Positions 16,912-26,045 of a DNA stretch of 64,000 bases are shown in pieces. Location of the stretch: positions 682,001-746,000 of the forward strand of contig NZ_CP119785.1 in assembly GCF_029338235.1 (NCBI RefSeq), in the 5' to 3' direction. The first letter of the stretch is position 1; each line of letters begins with the position of its first letter. Made by a program: the position numbers and the translations under genes. This stretch comes from Haloarcula rara. Its GTDB lineage: Archaea > Halobacteriota > Halobacteria > Halobacteriales > Haloarculaceae. Under the pieces are notes generated by a model. It saw only the letters and a program-made list of their open reading frames with translations. It was not told the origin of the DNA and did no database searches.

Positions 16912-19344
16912 ATGGGCCGGACGAACCCGACCTACCGTGGCTTCCTCGACGGCTACGAGCGGGAATTCGACGACTACCGGCGCGCGCTCCGGCGGCGCCA
17001 CCAGGCGGACTTCGACCGCCTGTTCGACGGCGCGCGGGCCTTCGCCGACGCCGCGGGCTACGCCAACCACCTCGACCGCGACACCCTGGTCCTGCTCTCG
17101 ATGCTGCTGGCCCACGAGGAGCGGCTCCGGGAGCAGGCCAAAGAGCTGGAGCGACTCCGCGCGGCCGTCGAGGCGGGGGACGGTGCCGACGCGGCGACGG
17201 GCGCCGGCGAGGGCCGGGTGGACAGCGAGGGGAGTAGCGTGGTCTTCGCCGTCGACGTAACGGACGACGCCGTGTACGTCTGGTCCCGTGACGGGCCCGA
17301 CGCCGTCGTCGCTCGCGACGAGAACTACACCCCGTCGCTGTTCGTCGCCGCCGACCGACGGCCCCGGGAGTGGCTCCGGGACCGGCTCGACAGCGACCCG
17401 AAGGTGGTCCGGACCGCGACCGTCGAACGCCGCCGGTCGCTCCGGGCCGACGGGCCAGAGCCGGTGCTCCGGGTCGACGTGGACCGCCCGTCGGAGGTGT
17501 CGACGCTGGCCCGCGAGATTCGGACGGTCCACGAGCCCGACGCGTGGGCGCCCGGCCGGCTCCGGCTGTTCAACGTCGACCTCACCCCGAAGTTCCGCTA
17601 CTGCCTGGAGACGGACACGCGGCCGGTCCCGACCGAGCCGCTCCGGACGCTCGCGCTGTCCCTGTCCGAGCGGGCCGTGGCCGACGACGACCTGACCGAA
17701 CTCAGGTGTGGTGGCGACCCTCTCGCCGACGACGAGACGGCCGTCCTCGAAGCGGTCGCCGCCCGGCTTCGGGAGCGCGACCCCGACGTGCTCGTGCTCT
17801 CGAGCGCCGCGCTGGTCCCCTTGCTGGCCGAGCGGGCGGCCGACCGCGGGGTCGCCCTCCAGCTTGGTCGCCGACCCGGCTACCGGCGACTGGCCGGCGA
17901 CAGTACGTACGAGAGCTACGGCCGCGTTGGCCACTCGCCGGCGCGCTACGACGTGCCCGGCCGGGCCGTCGTCGACCGCTCGAACAGCTTCCTGTGGGAC
18001 GAAGGTGGGCTCGCCGGCCTGCTGGACCTCGTGGACCGCTCCTGGAAACCGCTGCAGGAGACGGCGTGGGCTTCTATCGGGAGCGTCTTCACCGCGATAC
18101 AGATACGCGAAGCGTTCGACCGGGGCGTGCTCGTCCCGTGGCGGGCGTGGGAGGGAGAGGCGTTCAAGCCGGCGCGGACGCTCCACGACGCCGACCGGGG
18201 CGGGTTCACCTTCGAACCCCGTGTCGGCCTCCACGAGGACGTCGTCGAGATAGACTTCGCGTCGCTGTACCCCGCCATCATGTGTGTCCACAATCTCAGT
18301 CCCGAGACCGTCCGCTGTGACTGTCACGACACTGACGACGTGCCGACGCTGGGCTACAGCGTCTGTGACGAGCCCGGCTTCGTCCCGTCGGTGCTCCAGC
18401 CTATCATCGACGACCGGGCCGACCTCAAGGCACGGATGCGCGCGACTGACGACCCCGACGAACGGGCGCGGCTGGAATCGCGAGCATCGGCGCTGAAGTG
18501 GATTCTCGTCACCTGCTTTGGCTACCAGGGCTTCTCCAACGCGAAGTTCGGCCGCATCGAGGTCCACGAGGCCATCAACGCCGTCGCCCGCGAGCTGCTG
18601 CTCGACGCCAAGGCCACGCTGGAGACCGGCGGCTGGCGGGTGCTCCACGGCATCGTCGACAGCCTGTGGGTGACGCCCGCCCGCGACGACCGCGAGCCGC
18701 TGTCGGCGCTGACAAATGCGATTTCCAGGGACCAGGGAATCCCGCTCGAACACGAGGACGACTTCGCGTGGGTCGCGTTCGTCCCGACGGCCGACGGGCG
18801 CCGGGGCGCGCTGACGAAGTACTTCGGGAAGGTCGCCGGCCGGGACGAGTACAAATTCCGGGGTATCGAGTGTCGCCAGCGCTCGACACCCGAATTCGTC
18901 GCCGACGCCCAGCGCGACCTGGTCGAGGCCCTCGACGACCATCGCGAGCCCGAACCCGTCGCCGACCGGCTCTCGGTGCAGCTCTCGACGCTCCGCCGCG
19001 GTGCGGTCGACCCCGACGCGCTGGTGGTTCGCAAGCGGGTGTCGAAGCCGCTGGCCGACTATCAGGGCCGGACGCGGACGGTCGCAGCGCTGGAGCGCTA
19101 CGCCGACCACGGAATCGACCGGGCGCCGGGCCAGTCGATACGGTACGTCGTCGTCGACAACGACAAACGGAGCCGGGCGCGGGTCCGGCTCCCGTTCGAA
19201 GCCGACGGGTACGACGAGTCCTTCTACGCCGACCTGCTGTGCCGGGCGGCCGAGAGCGTCCTCTCGCCGCTGGGCTGGGACCGGGGTCGTATCGAGCGGC
19301 ACCTTCGGGACACCCGCGACGCGCGGCTGTCGTCGTTCGAGTAG
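16912..19344 (+). CDS. Family B DNA polymerase with degenerate active site (PolB2-like)
   Basis: 810 residues from ATG 16912. Motif A is intact (EIDFASLYPAIM, near residue 446) and so is motif B (KWILVTCFGYQG, near 529). Motif C, normally DTD, reads HGIVDSLW near 579, so the first catalytic Asp is Ile. The exonuclease I motif also looks degraded (FNVDLTPKF near 220 in place of DxE). A coiled-coil, Asp/Arg-rich N-terminal domain (residues 1-100) precedes. Degenerate PolB2-class polymerases are known in archaea; a role in repair or translesion synthesis is inference. It is co-transcribed with the Rad51-like gene. Confidence 0.85.
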   Translation: MGRTNPTYRGFLDGYEREFDDYRRALRRRHQADFDRLFDGARAFADAAGYANHLDRDTLVLLSMLLAHEERLREQAKELERLRAAVEAGDGADAATGAGEGRVDSEGSSVVFAVDVTDDAVYVWSRDGPDAVVARDENYTPSLFVAADRRPREWLRDRLDSDPKVVRTATVERRRSLRADGPEPVLRVDVDRPSEVSTLAREIRTVHEPDAWAPGRLRLFNVDLTPKFRYCLETDTRPVPTEPLRTLALSLSERAVADDDLTELRCGGDPLADDETAVLEAVAARLRERDPDVLVLSSAALVPLLAERAADRGVALQLGRRPGYRRLAGDSTYESYGRVGHSPARYDVPGRAVVDRSNSFLWDEGGLAGLLDLVDRSWKPLQETAWASIGSVFTAIQIREAFDRGVLVPWRAWEGEAFKPARTLHDADRGGFTFEPRVGLHEDVVEIDFASLYPAIMCVHNLSPETVRCDCHDTDDVPTLGYSVCDEPGFVPSVLQPIIDDRADLKARMRATDDPDERARLESRASALKWILVTCFGYQGFSNAKFGRIEVHEAINAVARELLLDAKATLETGGWRVLHGIVDSLWVTPARDDREPLSALTNAISRDQGIPLEHEDDFAWVAFVPTADGRRGALTKYFGKVAGRDEYKFRGIECRQRSTPEFVADAQRDLVEALDDHREPEPVADRLSVQLSTLRRGAVDPDALVVRKRVSKPLADYQGRTRTVAALERYADHGIDRAPGQSIRYVVVDNDKRSRARVRLPFEADGYDESFYADLLCRAAESVLSPLGWDRGRIERHLRDTRDARLSSFE

Positions 19345-19361
19345 GGCGAGCGTGCGGCGCC

Positions 19362-20696
19362 TTACCGCCGCCGCCGTGCGACCCGCTCCTCTGCCGTCTC
19401 CTCGGTGACGAGCTCGTACAGCAGCGCCCGCGACCCGTCGGCTTTCGGCCGGAGAATCCGGCCCAGCCGCTGGGTGAACTCCCGCTCGGAGCCGCTGCCC
19501 GAGAGCACGACGGCGACGTTGGCGTCGGGGACGTCGACGCCCTCGTCGAGCACGTTGGCGGTGACGACCCGCGAATAGGTGCCGTCCCGGAACCGTTCCA
19601 GAATCTCGCGGCGCTCGCTGGCCCCCGTCTCGTGGGTGATAGCGGGGAGCAGGAACCGCTCGGAGAGCCGATAGACGAGGTCGGTGTAGGCGGTGAAGAC
19701 GATGACGCGGTCCTCGCGGTGGGTATCGAGGATATCGGCAAGCCGCTCGACCTTCCGCTGGGCGTTCATCATCACCTCGCGGGCGCGCTGCTTGGCGAGC
19801 AGCGCCTCCCGGGCCTTCGGGTCGGTCCCCGACCGCTTGACCAGTTCCTGGTAGTCGCTGCCCGAGCGGAGCTGAATGTTCGACTGTTTGAGGTAGTCCG
19901 TGAAGGTGCCCTGGTGCGCTTCGTAGCGTTCTCGCTCGTCGTCGGTCAGGGCGACCGCGATGCGCTTGATGTCGTAGTCGGCCAGATGCTCGCCCGCCAG
20001 CTCGTCGACCGCGACGCGCTGGACCAGCGGCCCGACGAGGTCCTCGATGACCTCGTGGGCGCCGTCGGGCCGTTCGAACGTCGCGGTGAGTCCCAGCCGA
20101 GCGGGCGCCGCGAGCAGCCGGGCGATGTCGCGGTACCCCTCGCCACCGAGGTGGTGGACCTCGTCGAAGACCACGAGGCCGAAGCGGTCGCCCAGTTCGT
20201 CGGCCCGCAGATACGCCGAGTCGTAGGTCGCGACGGTGACGGCCTCGACGCGCTGTTCGCCCCCACCCAGCCGGCCGATGGGACGGGCGAACTCCGTTTC
20301 GAGCTCGCGTTGCCACTGCTCCAGCAGGTCGATGGTCGGGACCACGACGAGCGTCGGCGTCCCGAGTGCGACCATCGCCGCGATACCGATGACCGTCTTG
20401 CCGCTCCCGGTCGGCAGCTCCAGACAGCCCCGGTCGTCAGCGTCGCGCCAGCTATCGAGGGCGGCCTGCTGGTACTCCCGGAGTTCGTAGGTGGTCGAGA
20501 GGTCGACCGGCGCGGTGTCGAGGACGCGGTCGTCGTAGTCGAGCCCGCGCTGGTCGAGTGTGTCGAGCAGCTCGGCGTGCCGGTACGCCGGCGCGCGCGC
20601 CGATTTCGAGCGGGCGTCGCGCTCAACGCCGGGCAGGTCCGCGGGGACGTCTCCAGCGAGACGAACCGTCCCCTCCTCGAAGGTCAACTCCAGCAC
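19362..20696 (-). CDS. xpb: XPB-type DNA repair helicase
   Basis: 444 residues. A damage-recognition-like N-terminal region is followed by LREYQQAALDSW (Q-motif equivalent), Walker A LPTGSGKTVI, DEVHH box (VVFDEVHHLGGE), motif III LTATFERPDG (an RED-like region follows), and helicase domain 2 with VIVFTAYTDL and QRLGRILRPK. SF2 3'-5' helicase; in archaea it opens damaged DNA for the nuclease Bax1, whose gene lies on the same strand further downstream. It is convergent with PolB, 17 bases apart. Confidence 0.92.
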   Translation of the reverse strand: MLELTFEEGTVRLAGDVPADLPGVERDARSKSARAPAYRHAELLDTLDQRGLDYDDRVLDTAPVDLSTTYELREYQQAALDSWRDADDRGCLELPTGSGKTVIGIAAMVALGTPTLVVVPTIDLLEQWQRELETEFARPIGRLGGGEQRVEAVTVATYDSAYLRADELGDRFGLVVFDEVHHLGGEGYRDIARLLAAPARLGLTATFERPDGAHEVIEDLVGPLVQRVAVDELAGEHLADYDIKRIAVALTDDERERYEAHQGTFTDYLKQSNIQLRSGSDYQELVKRSGTDPKAREALLAKQRAREVMMNAQRKVERLADILDTHREDRVIVFTAYTDLVYRLSERFLLPAITHETGASERREILERFRDGTYSRVVTANVLDEGVDVPDANVAVVLSGSGSEREFTQRLGRILRPKADGSRALLYELVTEETAEERVARRRR

Positions 20697-20817
20697 ACTC
20701 GTAGTTGTCGGGGACCCTCGTTAACGGTTTCGCGGCTAGGAACGGTATGCGTGTGATGAACGGAGACTGCTAACGGCCGGAAAGTCTCGGCGGCAGTCTG
20801 TGCGAACCGCGCTACAA

Positions 20818-20945
20818 ACAGCCAGAAAGCCCCGGCAGGCTGGACTCGGGGGCTCGCTGCGCGCTTCCCTCGCTCACTGCGTTCGCTCAGTCCAGTGCTT
20901 GCGTCGCCCGCCTTCGTCCAGCCTGCCGCCCCTTTCATTCCACCC
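20818..20945 (-). repeat. Structured repeat H2, element c (minus strand, half of an inverted pair)
   Basis: Minus-strand reading: GGGTGGAATGAAAGGGGC, 12-bp stem arm (plus 20916-20927) perfectly complementary to plus 20834-20845, GGGCGACGCAAGCACTGG inside, ending GGGGCTTTCTGGCTG. It faces element d head-to-head, 24 bases apart. Another partial copy of the 3' end (GGCCGGAAAGTCTCGG) sits just outside at about 20775. Confidence 0.8.
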
Positions 20946-20969
20946 AACGCTGTTTGTCCAACCGGCCAC

Positions 20970-21095
20970 GGGTGGGACTGAAAGGGGCCGCGCTATCGAC
21001 GAAGCACGACGACGTAAGCACCGGAGCCGACCAACGGGAGGCGAGGAGCGCAACGAGGCGCGCGAGTCGATAGCGCGGGGGCTTTCTGGCCGTTC
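20970..21095 (+). repeat. Structured repeat H2, element d (plus strand, half of an inverted pair)
   Basis: GGGTGGGACTGAAAGGGGC, 11-bp stem GCGCTATCGAC (20990-21000) with GTCGATAGCGC (21066-21076), internal GACGTAAGCACCGG and terminal GGGGCTTTCTGGC. The 509-base gap 20697-21205 holds this pair plus the grpE promoter and nothing else that I can support. Confidence 0.8.
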
Positions 21096-21173
21096 GCGGT
21101 GCAGTCAGTTGTCTCAGCACGGTCGTCCACGGTGCAGGTAATGACAAGTACATCTCCTAGCCCGTTTTCTGAA

Positions 21174-21183
21174 TCCTTTTATT
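21174..21183 (+). promoter_or_regulatory. TATA-like box of grpE
   Basis: TCCTTTTATT is centred about 27 bases before the grpE ATG at 21206. Confidence 0.5.
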
Positions 21184-21205
21184 CGTGTGACGACTCCCTC
21201 CGGGT

Positions 21206-21880
21206 ATGAGTGAGCAGGACGCAGCCGAAGAGGCGACGACATCCGACGACGGGGATGCCGACGTCGACGGCGAGGTCGACATCGAGGGTGCGCCCGACGA
21301 CGTCGACACCGACGACATCGACCTCGGGGACGTCACTGGCGAAGCCGACGAGGACCTCGTCGAGCGGGTAGCCGAATCCGACCCCGAGGAGATAGCCCGC
21401 GAGCTCGCGGGGCTGCGGAGCCAGACCGAGACGCTGGCGTCCGAGGTCGACGAGCTCGAAACCGAGGCCGAAGAGCTGGAGGACAAGCTAAAGCGCAAGC
21501 AGGCCGAGTTCCAGAACTACAAGAAGCGGATGAAAAAGCGCCGCGAGGAGGAAAAACAGCGGGCCACGGAGGACCTCGTGAGCCGGATTCTGGACGTGCG
21601 GGACAACCTCGAACGGGCGCTGGAGCAGGACGAGGACACCGATATCCGCGGGGGCGTCGAGTCGACGCTGCGCCAGCTCGACGACGTGCTCGAGGCCGAG
21701 AACGTCGACGTCATCGACCCCGACCCCGGTGAGGACGTCGACCCGTCGGTCCACCAGGTGCTGGCGAACGTCGAGAGCGAGGAGGAACCGGGCGCCATCG
21801 CGGACGTCCACCGGCCGGGCTACGAGATGGCCGAGAAGGTGCTGCGCGAGGCACAGGTCACGGTCTCGAAAGAAGAATAG
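21206..21880 (+). CDS. grpE: GrpE nucleotide-exchange factor
   Basis: 224 residues. A long Asp/Glu-rich N-terminal tail (about residues 1-70) precedes a coiled-coil dimerisation helix (LRSQTETLASEVDELETEA, KRKQAEFQNYKKRMKKRREE). The beta-domain is recognisable by DIRGGVESTLRQLDDVLEAE, HQVLANVESEE and the closing VHRPGYEMAEKVLREAQVTV. It releases ADP from DnaK and precedes dnaK and dnaJ in the same direction, each with its own TATA box, suggesting separate heat-responsive transcription units rather than one operon. Confidence 0.95.
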   Translation: MSEQDAAEEATTSDDGDADVDGEVDIEGAPDDVDTDDIDLGDVTGEADEDLVERVAESDPEEIARELAGLRSQTETLASEVDELETEAEELEDKLKRKQAEFQNYKKRMKKRREEEKQRATEDLVSRILDVRDNLERALEQDEDTDIRGGVESTLRQLDDVLEAENVDVIDPDPGEDVDPSVHQVLANVESEEEPGAIADVHRPGYEMAEKVLREAQVTVSKEE

Positions 21881-22011
21881 CGGGCGGAAAGCGCCACTGA
21901 ACCGGTCGGATTGCGGTGCATAATAACGCCACCGGTTAGCGAACCGTAGAAAGGGGAAAACCGACAGCAGGCGGCCACTGCTCGCTGTTGGGCACTATCG
22001 CATCTAGCAAC

Positions 22012-22017
22012 TTTTAA
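22012..22017 (+). promoter_or_regulatory. TATA-like box of dnaK
   Basis: TTTTAA centred about 31 bases before the ATG at 22046, implying a leader of only a few bases. An alternative in-frame start is absent; a nearby ATG at 22038 is out of frame. Confidence 0.45.
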
Positions 22018-22045
22018 CCGGCCGAGTCCGGTACGACATGGTAAG

Positions 22046-23962
22046 ATGGCGAGCAACAAAATTCTGGGTATCGACCTCGGGACCACGAACAGCGCGTTCG
22101 CGGTCATGGAAGGTGGCGACCCCGAAATCATCGTCAACGCGGAAGGCGAGCGGACGACACCCTCCGTCGTCGCGTTCGACGACGGGGAGCGTCTCGTCGG
22201 CAAACCGGCGAAGAATCAGGCGGTAAAGAACCCCGAGCAGACGATTCAGTCCATCAAGCGTCACATGGGCGAGGACGACTACTCGGTGACGCTCGACGGC
22301 GAGGAGTACACGCCCGAGCAGGTCTCGGCGATGATACTCCAGAAGATCAAACACGACGCAGAGGAGTATCTCGGCGACGATATCGAGAAGGCCGTCATCA
22401 CCGTCCCGGCCTATTTCAACGACCGACAGCGCCAGGCGACCAAGGACGCCGGCGAGATCGCCGGCTTCGAGGTCGAGCGCATCGTCAACGAGCCGACCGC
22501 GGCCGCGATGGCCTACGGGCTCGACGACGAGTCCGACCAGACAGTCCTCGTCTACGACCTGGGCGGGGGGACCTTCGACGTCTCCATCCTCGACCTGGGC
22601 GGCGGTGTCTACGAGGTCGTCGCGACCAACGGGGACAACGACCTCGGTGGCGACGACTGGGACCACGCTATCATCGACTACCTGGCCGACGAGTTCGAGG
22701 ACGAGCACGGCGTCGACCTGCGCGATGACCGCCAGGCCCTCCAGCGGCTGACCGAGGCCGCCGAGGAAGCCAAGGTCGAACTCTCCTCGCGCAAGGAGAC
22801 CCGCATCAACCTCCCCTTCATCGCGACCACTGACGACGGGCCGCTGGACCTCGAACAGAAAATCACGCGCGCGAAGTTCGAGAGCCTGACCGAGGACCTC
22901 ATCGAGCGCACCGTCGGTCCGACGGAGCAGGCACTTTCCGACGCCGGCTACGACAAGGGCGACATCGACGAGGTCATCCTCGTCGGCGGGTCGACGCGGA
23001 TGCCCCAGGTCCAGGACAAGGTCGAGGAGATGACCGGCCAGGCGCCCAAGAAGAACGTCAACCCCGACGAGGCCGTCGCGCTGGGTGCGGCTATCCAGGG
23101 CGGCGTCCTCTCGGGCGACGTCGACGACATCGTCCTGCTCGACGTGACGCCGCTGTCGCTCGGTGTCGAGGTCAAGGGCGGCCTCTTCGAGCGGCTCATC
23201 GAGAAGAACACCACGATTCCCACGGAGGAATCGAAGATCTTCACGACCGCCCAGGCCAACCAGACGCAGGTCCAGATTCGCGTCTTCCAGGGCGAGCGTG
23301 AAATCGCCGAGGAGAACGAGCTCCTGGGCGCCTTCGCGCTGCAGGGCATCCCGCCGGCGCCCGCGGGCACGCCCCAGATCGAAGTCTCGTTCAACATCGA
23401 CGAGAACGGCATCGTCAACGTCGAGGCCGAAGACAAGGGCTCGGGCAACAAGGAAGACATCACCATCGAGGGCGGCGCCGGCCTCTCCGACGAGCAGATA
23501 GAGGAGATGCAGGAGGAGGCCGAGGAACACGCCGAAGAGGACGAGGAACGGCGCAAGGAGATTGAGGCCCGCAACGAGGCCGAGGCCGCCGTGCGCCGCG
23601 CCGAGACCCTCATCGAGGAGAACGAGGAGGACCTCGACGCGGACATCATCGACGATATCGAGGCCAAAATCGAAGACGTCGAGGAGACCCTCGAGGACGA
23701 GGACGCCGGCCGCGAGGACTACGAGTCGGTGACCGAGGAACTCAGCGAGGCGCTGCAGGAGATCGGCAAGCAGATGTACGAAGGCCAGGCCCAGCAGGCC
23801 GCCGGCGGCGCAGCGGGCGCCGGCGCGGCTGGCGGGGCTGCCGGACCCGGCGGTGCCGGTCCCGGTGGCGCAGCCGGTGCTGGCGGCGCGGCCGGTCAGG
23901 GCGAGGAGTACGTGGATGCGGACTTCGAAGACGTCGACGAGAGCGACGAAGACGACGAGTAA
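22046..23962 (+). CDS. dnaK: DnaK (Hsp70) chaperone
   Basis: 638 residues. Phosphate-1 motif [13 protein letters not shown] at the N-terminus, connect/phosphate-2 [15 protein letters not shown], adenosine motif [13 protein letters not shown], linker [14 protein letters not shown], then a beta-sandwich peptide-binding domain and an acidic helical lid. The tail is a Gly/Ala-rich low-complexity stretch (about 590-620) ending in an acidic [10 protein letters not shown]. It binds unfolded chains with ATP, working with GrpE and DnaJ encoded either side. Length is normal for the family. Confidence 0.97.
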   Translation: MASNKILGIDLGTTNSAFAVMEGGDPEIIVNAEGERTTPSVVAFDDGERLVGKPAKNQAVKNPEQTIQSIKRHMGEDDYSVTLDGEEYTPEQVSAMILQKIKHDAEEYLGDDIEKAVITVPAYFNDRQRQATKDAGEIAGFEVERIVNEPTAAAMAYGLDDESDQTVLVYDLGGGTFDVSILDLGGGVYEVVATNGDNDLGGDDWDHAIIDYLADEFEDEHGVDLRDDRQALQRLTEAAEEAKVELSSRKETRINLPFIATTDDGPLDLEQKITRAKFESLTEDLIERTVGPTEQALSDAGYDKGDIDEVILVGGSTRMPQVQDKVEEMTGQAPKKNVNPDEAVALGAAIQGGVLSGDVDDIVLLDVTPLSLGVEVKGGLFERLIEKNTTIPTEESKIFTTAQANQTQVQIRVFQGEREIAEENELLGAFALQGIPPAPAGTPQIEVSFNIDENGIVNVEAEDKGSGNKEDITIEGGAGLSDEQIEEMQEEAEEHAEEDEERRKEIEARNEAEAAVRRAETLIEENEEDLDADIIDDIEAKIEDVEETLEDEDAGREDYESVTEELSEALQEIGKQMYEGQAQQAAGGAAGAGAAGGAAGPGGAGPGGAAGAGGAAGQGEEYVDADFEDVDESDEDDE

Positions 23963-23991
23963 CGCGAGGAGTCGAGTCGCTCTCGTCGGCT

Positions 23992-24050
23992 CGTCGGGCC
24001 GCGTAGCGGTCCGACGGCGTCTCAGAAAGCGACCGGAGGGAGCTTTCTGA
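23992..24050. terminator. Paired hairpins downstream of dnaK
   Basis: CGTCGGGCCGC/GCGGTCCGACG (23992-24002, 24006-24016, one mismatch) is followed by TCAGAAAGC/GCTTTCTGA (24022-24030, 24042-24050). They lie 30-90 bases past the dnaK stop, with no gene between. Possible transcript-end structures or another degenerate repeat; no T-run follows. Confidence 0.35.
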
Positions 24051-24200
24051 AGTGGGCGAGAAAGACGACGACGAGATAGACGACTCTTTCTTGTCGGACC
24101 GGTTGACGAGCGGAGTGAAACGTCCCGGCAGAGCGCCGGACCGGCGCGGGGATTTGCCGACCGCGACACGGACGACGGCGGGTTACGTTTTATCGAGCGC

Positions 24201-24704
24201 TCAGCCAGTCTCGTCCCCGATAGTAATCGTCTCCAGCGTCTCGGTCCGCGTCTCCGGCGCGCCGGTCAGCCGCCCGGTCCAGACGACGTCGACGGTGTCG
24301 CCCGGTTCAAGATAGAAACCGACCGAGCGGTCGGCGTCGAGGTAGTTTCCGTCGCCGTTGGAGTCGACGCGTGGGTCGTCGACGGTGACGCTGTCGCCCT
24401 CGGTGACCGGGAGGGTCGATTCGTTGGCCCACAGCAGCCGCGTCGTGGTGTCGTTGTCGGCGTCGGTGACGACTAGGGCGACGGACTCGCCGGTCAGGTC
24501 GTCGCCGCCGGCGTGGGTCACCGTGACCGCCCCAGTGGCGTTGTCGTAGCTCCCCTCGAAGTCGGCCGACGGGGCCGCGGTCCGGAGGTCGGCGCCCGGC
24601 CCGACGACCAGTCCTGCCAGTGCGGCGACGGCCAGCACCGCGACTCCCCAGACGGCGATGCGCTCGACGGTTGCGGCGGCGCGGGCGTCCGACCTCACAC
24701 TCAT
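24201..24704 (-). CDS. Archaeal type IV pilin-like protein
   Basis: 167 residues from ATG 24704. A short basic N-terminus is followed by one hydrophobic helix (IAVWGVAVLAVAALAGLVVG), then a beta-rich exported domain: FEGSYDNATGAVTVTHAGGD, ALVVTDADNDTT and VDDPRVDSNGDGNYLDADRS, which resembles a haloarchaeal pilin/DUF extracellular domain with Asp-rich possible calcium sites. The class III signal motif is not clear-cut, so it could be another membrane-anchored surface protein. It reads away from dnaJ, sharing the intergenic promoter region. Confidence 0.6.
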   Translation of the reverse strand: MSVRSDARAAATVERIAVWGVAVLAVAALAGLVVGPGADLRTAAPSADFEGSYDNATGAVTVTHAGGDDLTGESVALVVTDADNDTTTRLLWANESTLPVTEGDSVTVDDPRVDSNGDGNYLDADRSVGFYLEPGDTVDVVWTGRLTGAPETRTETLETITIGDETG

Positions 24705-24726
24705 TGGGCGGACTGTCTCCCGGGGG

Positions 24727-24735
24727 AAAAATAAG
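24727..24735 (-). promoter_or_regulatory. TATA-like box of the pilin-like gene
   Basis: CTTATTTTT on the minus strand is centred 27 bases before the ATG at 24704. Confidence 0.5.
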
Positions 24736-24829
24736 CGCCCCGGTCGCGGGCCGTGGAGCGGGCGCAGGCGGGCGACAGCGGCGGCAGGGGTGGACGTGTC
24801 GCGGCCCGTAGGAGACCCGTTCTTTTCAA

Positions 24830-24840
24830 GTATCTCAATC
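24830..24840 (+). promoter_or_regulatory. TATA-like box of dnaJ
   Basis: TTCTTTTCAAG is centred about 26 bases before the dnaJ ATG at 24861. Confidence 0.4.
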
Positions 24841-24860
24841 CAGTACCACTCACACAACGA

Positions 24861-26005
24861 ATGAGCCAGGATTTCTACGAGATACTGGGGGTCTCCCGGG
24901 ACGCCTCCGAAGATGAGATACAGGAGGCCTACCGGCAGAAAGCACGGGAGTACCACCCCGACGTCAGCGACGACCCGAACGCCGAGGAGAAGTTCAAGAA
25001 GGCCAAGAAAGCAAAGGAGGTCCTCACCGACGAGGAGAAACGGCAGATGTACGACCAGATGGGTCACGACCGCTTCGAGCAGGCCGAGAAGCGCGGCGGC
25101 GCCGGCGGCGGTGGCGGCATGGGCGCGCCGGTGGCGTCGGTGGCGCCGGCGGCTTCGACATGCAGGATATCTTCGACCAGTTCTTCGGCGGCGGCGGTCG
25201 CGGCGGCCGCGGTGGCTCCCGGCGCCGGCAGGGCCAGGACCTCCAGACCCGCCTCACCATCGACCTGGAAGAGGCCTACACAGGTGCTCAAAAGCAGATA
25301 ACGGTCACTCGACCGGAGACCTGCGAGGACTGCGACGGGAAGGGCCACCCGCCCGACGCCGACAGCGAGACCTGTCCGGAGTGTAACGGCCAGGGTCAGA
25401 CCACGCGGGTCCAGCAGACGCCGATGGGCCGGGTCCAGCAGACCGCGACCTGCCGGCGCTGTGAGGGCGAGGGGACCCTCTACGACGAGACCTGTTCCAC
25501 CTGTCGCGGCGAGGGGACCGTCCGCAACGAGGCCACGCTGGAAGTGGAGATTCCCGCCGGTATCGAGGACGGCCAGAGCCTCCGGATGGAACGGGAGGGC
25601 GCTCCCGGCGAGAACGGCGGCCCCAACGGCGACCTCCTCATCCAGGTGTCCGTGCGGGACCACCCCGACTTCGAGCGCGACGGCGACGACCTCTCGTATA
25701 ACCACGCCATCTCGTTCCCGCAGGCGGTCTTCGGCGACAGTATCACTGTCCCGACGCTGGACGGCGACGTCGAGGTGGACGTGCCAAGCGGCACCCAGAG
25801 CGGCGAAGTGTTCAGGCTGGAGGGCAAGGGGATGCCCCGACTGCGCCGGCGCGGCAGCGGCGACCTCTACGTCCAGGTCCAGGTCGTCACGCCCGAGAGC
25901 CTGAACAGCGAGCAGAAGGAGGCCCTGGAAGCCTTCGCCGAGGCCGGCGGCGAGGAGGTCGACGTCGAGGAAGGGTTCTTCGAGAAGCTCAAAAACTCCC
26001 TCTAG
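24861..26005 (+). pseudogene. dnaJ: DnaJ (Hsp40) co-chaperone, split by one frameshift
   Basis: The first frame gives the J-domain ([20 protein letters not shown], with HPD in YHPDVSDD) and enters the Gly-rich linker. From about 25120 the family sequence continues in another frame: [16 protein letters not shown], four zinc-finger repeats (CEDCDGKG, CPECNGQG, CRRCEGEG, CSTCRGEG) and two C-terminal substrate domains. Restoring one G in GGCGCGCC at about 25121 gives a continuous protein of about 381 residues. All motifs are intact, so an indel in this GC-rich GGC repeat is more likely a sequencing error than a true loss of an important chaperone partner. Confidence 0.85.
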
Positions 26006-26045
26006 TTTCGGCTCTCTTTTGTCCGGGCACTGCGAACGGATTGCT

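Noticed and set aside
16819..20316. A 1165-codon minus-strand open frame
   Set aside because: It is antisense to the polymerase and helicase, with Arg/Gly-rich shadow composition; long antisense frames are usual in GC-rich haloarchaeal DNA.
24022..24050. Intrinsic terminator of dnaK
   Set aside because: The hairpin is not followed by a T-run and archaeal termination does not generally need hairpins, so only a low-confidence feature is given.
22004..24169. A 721-codon minus-strand frame over dnaK
   Set aside because: Typical antisense shadow of an acidic, GC-rich gene; dnaK on the plus strand is unequivocal.
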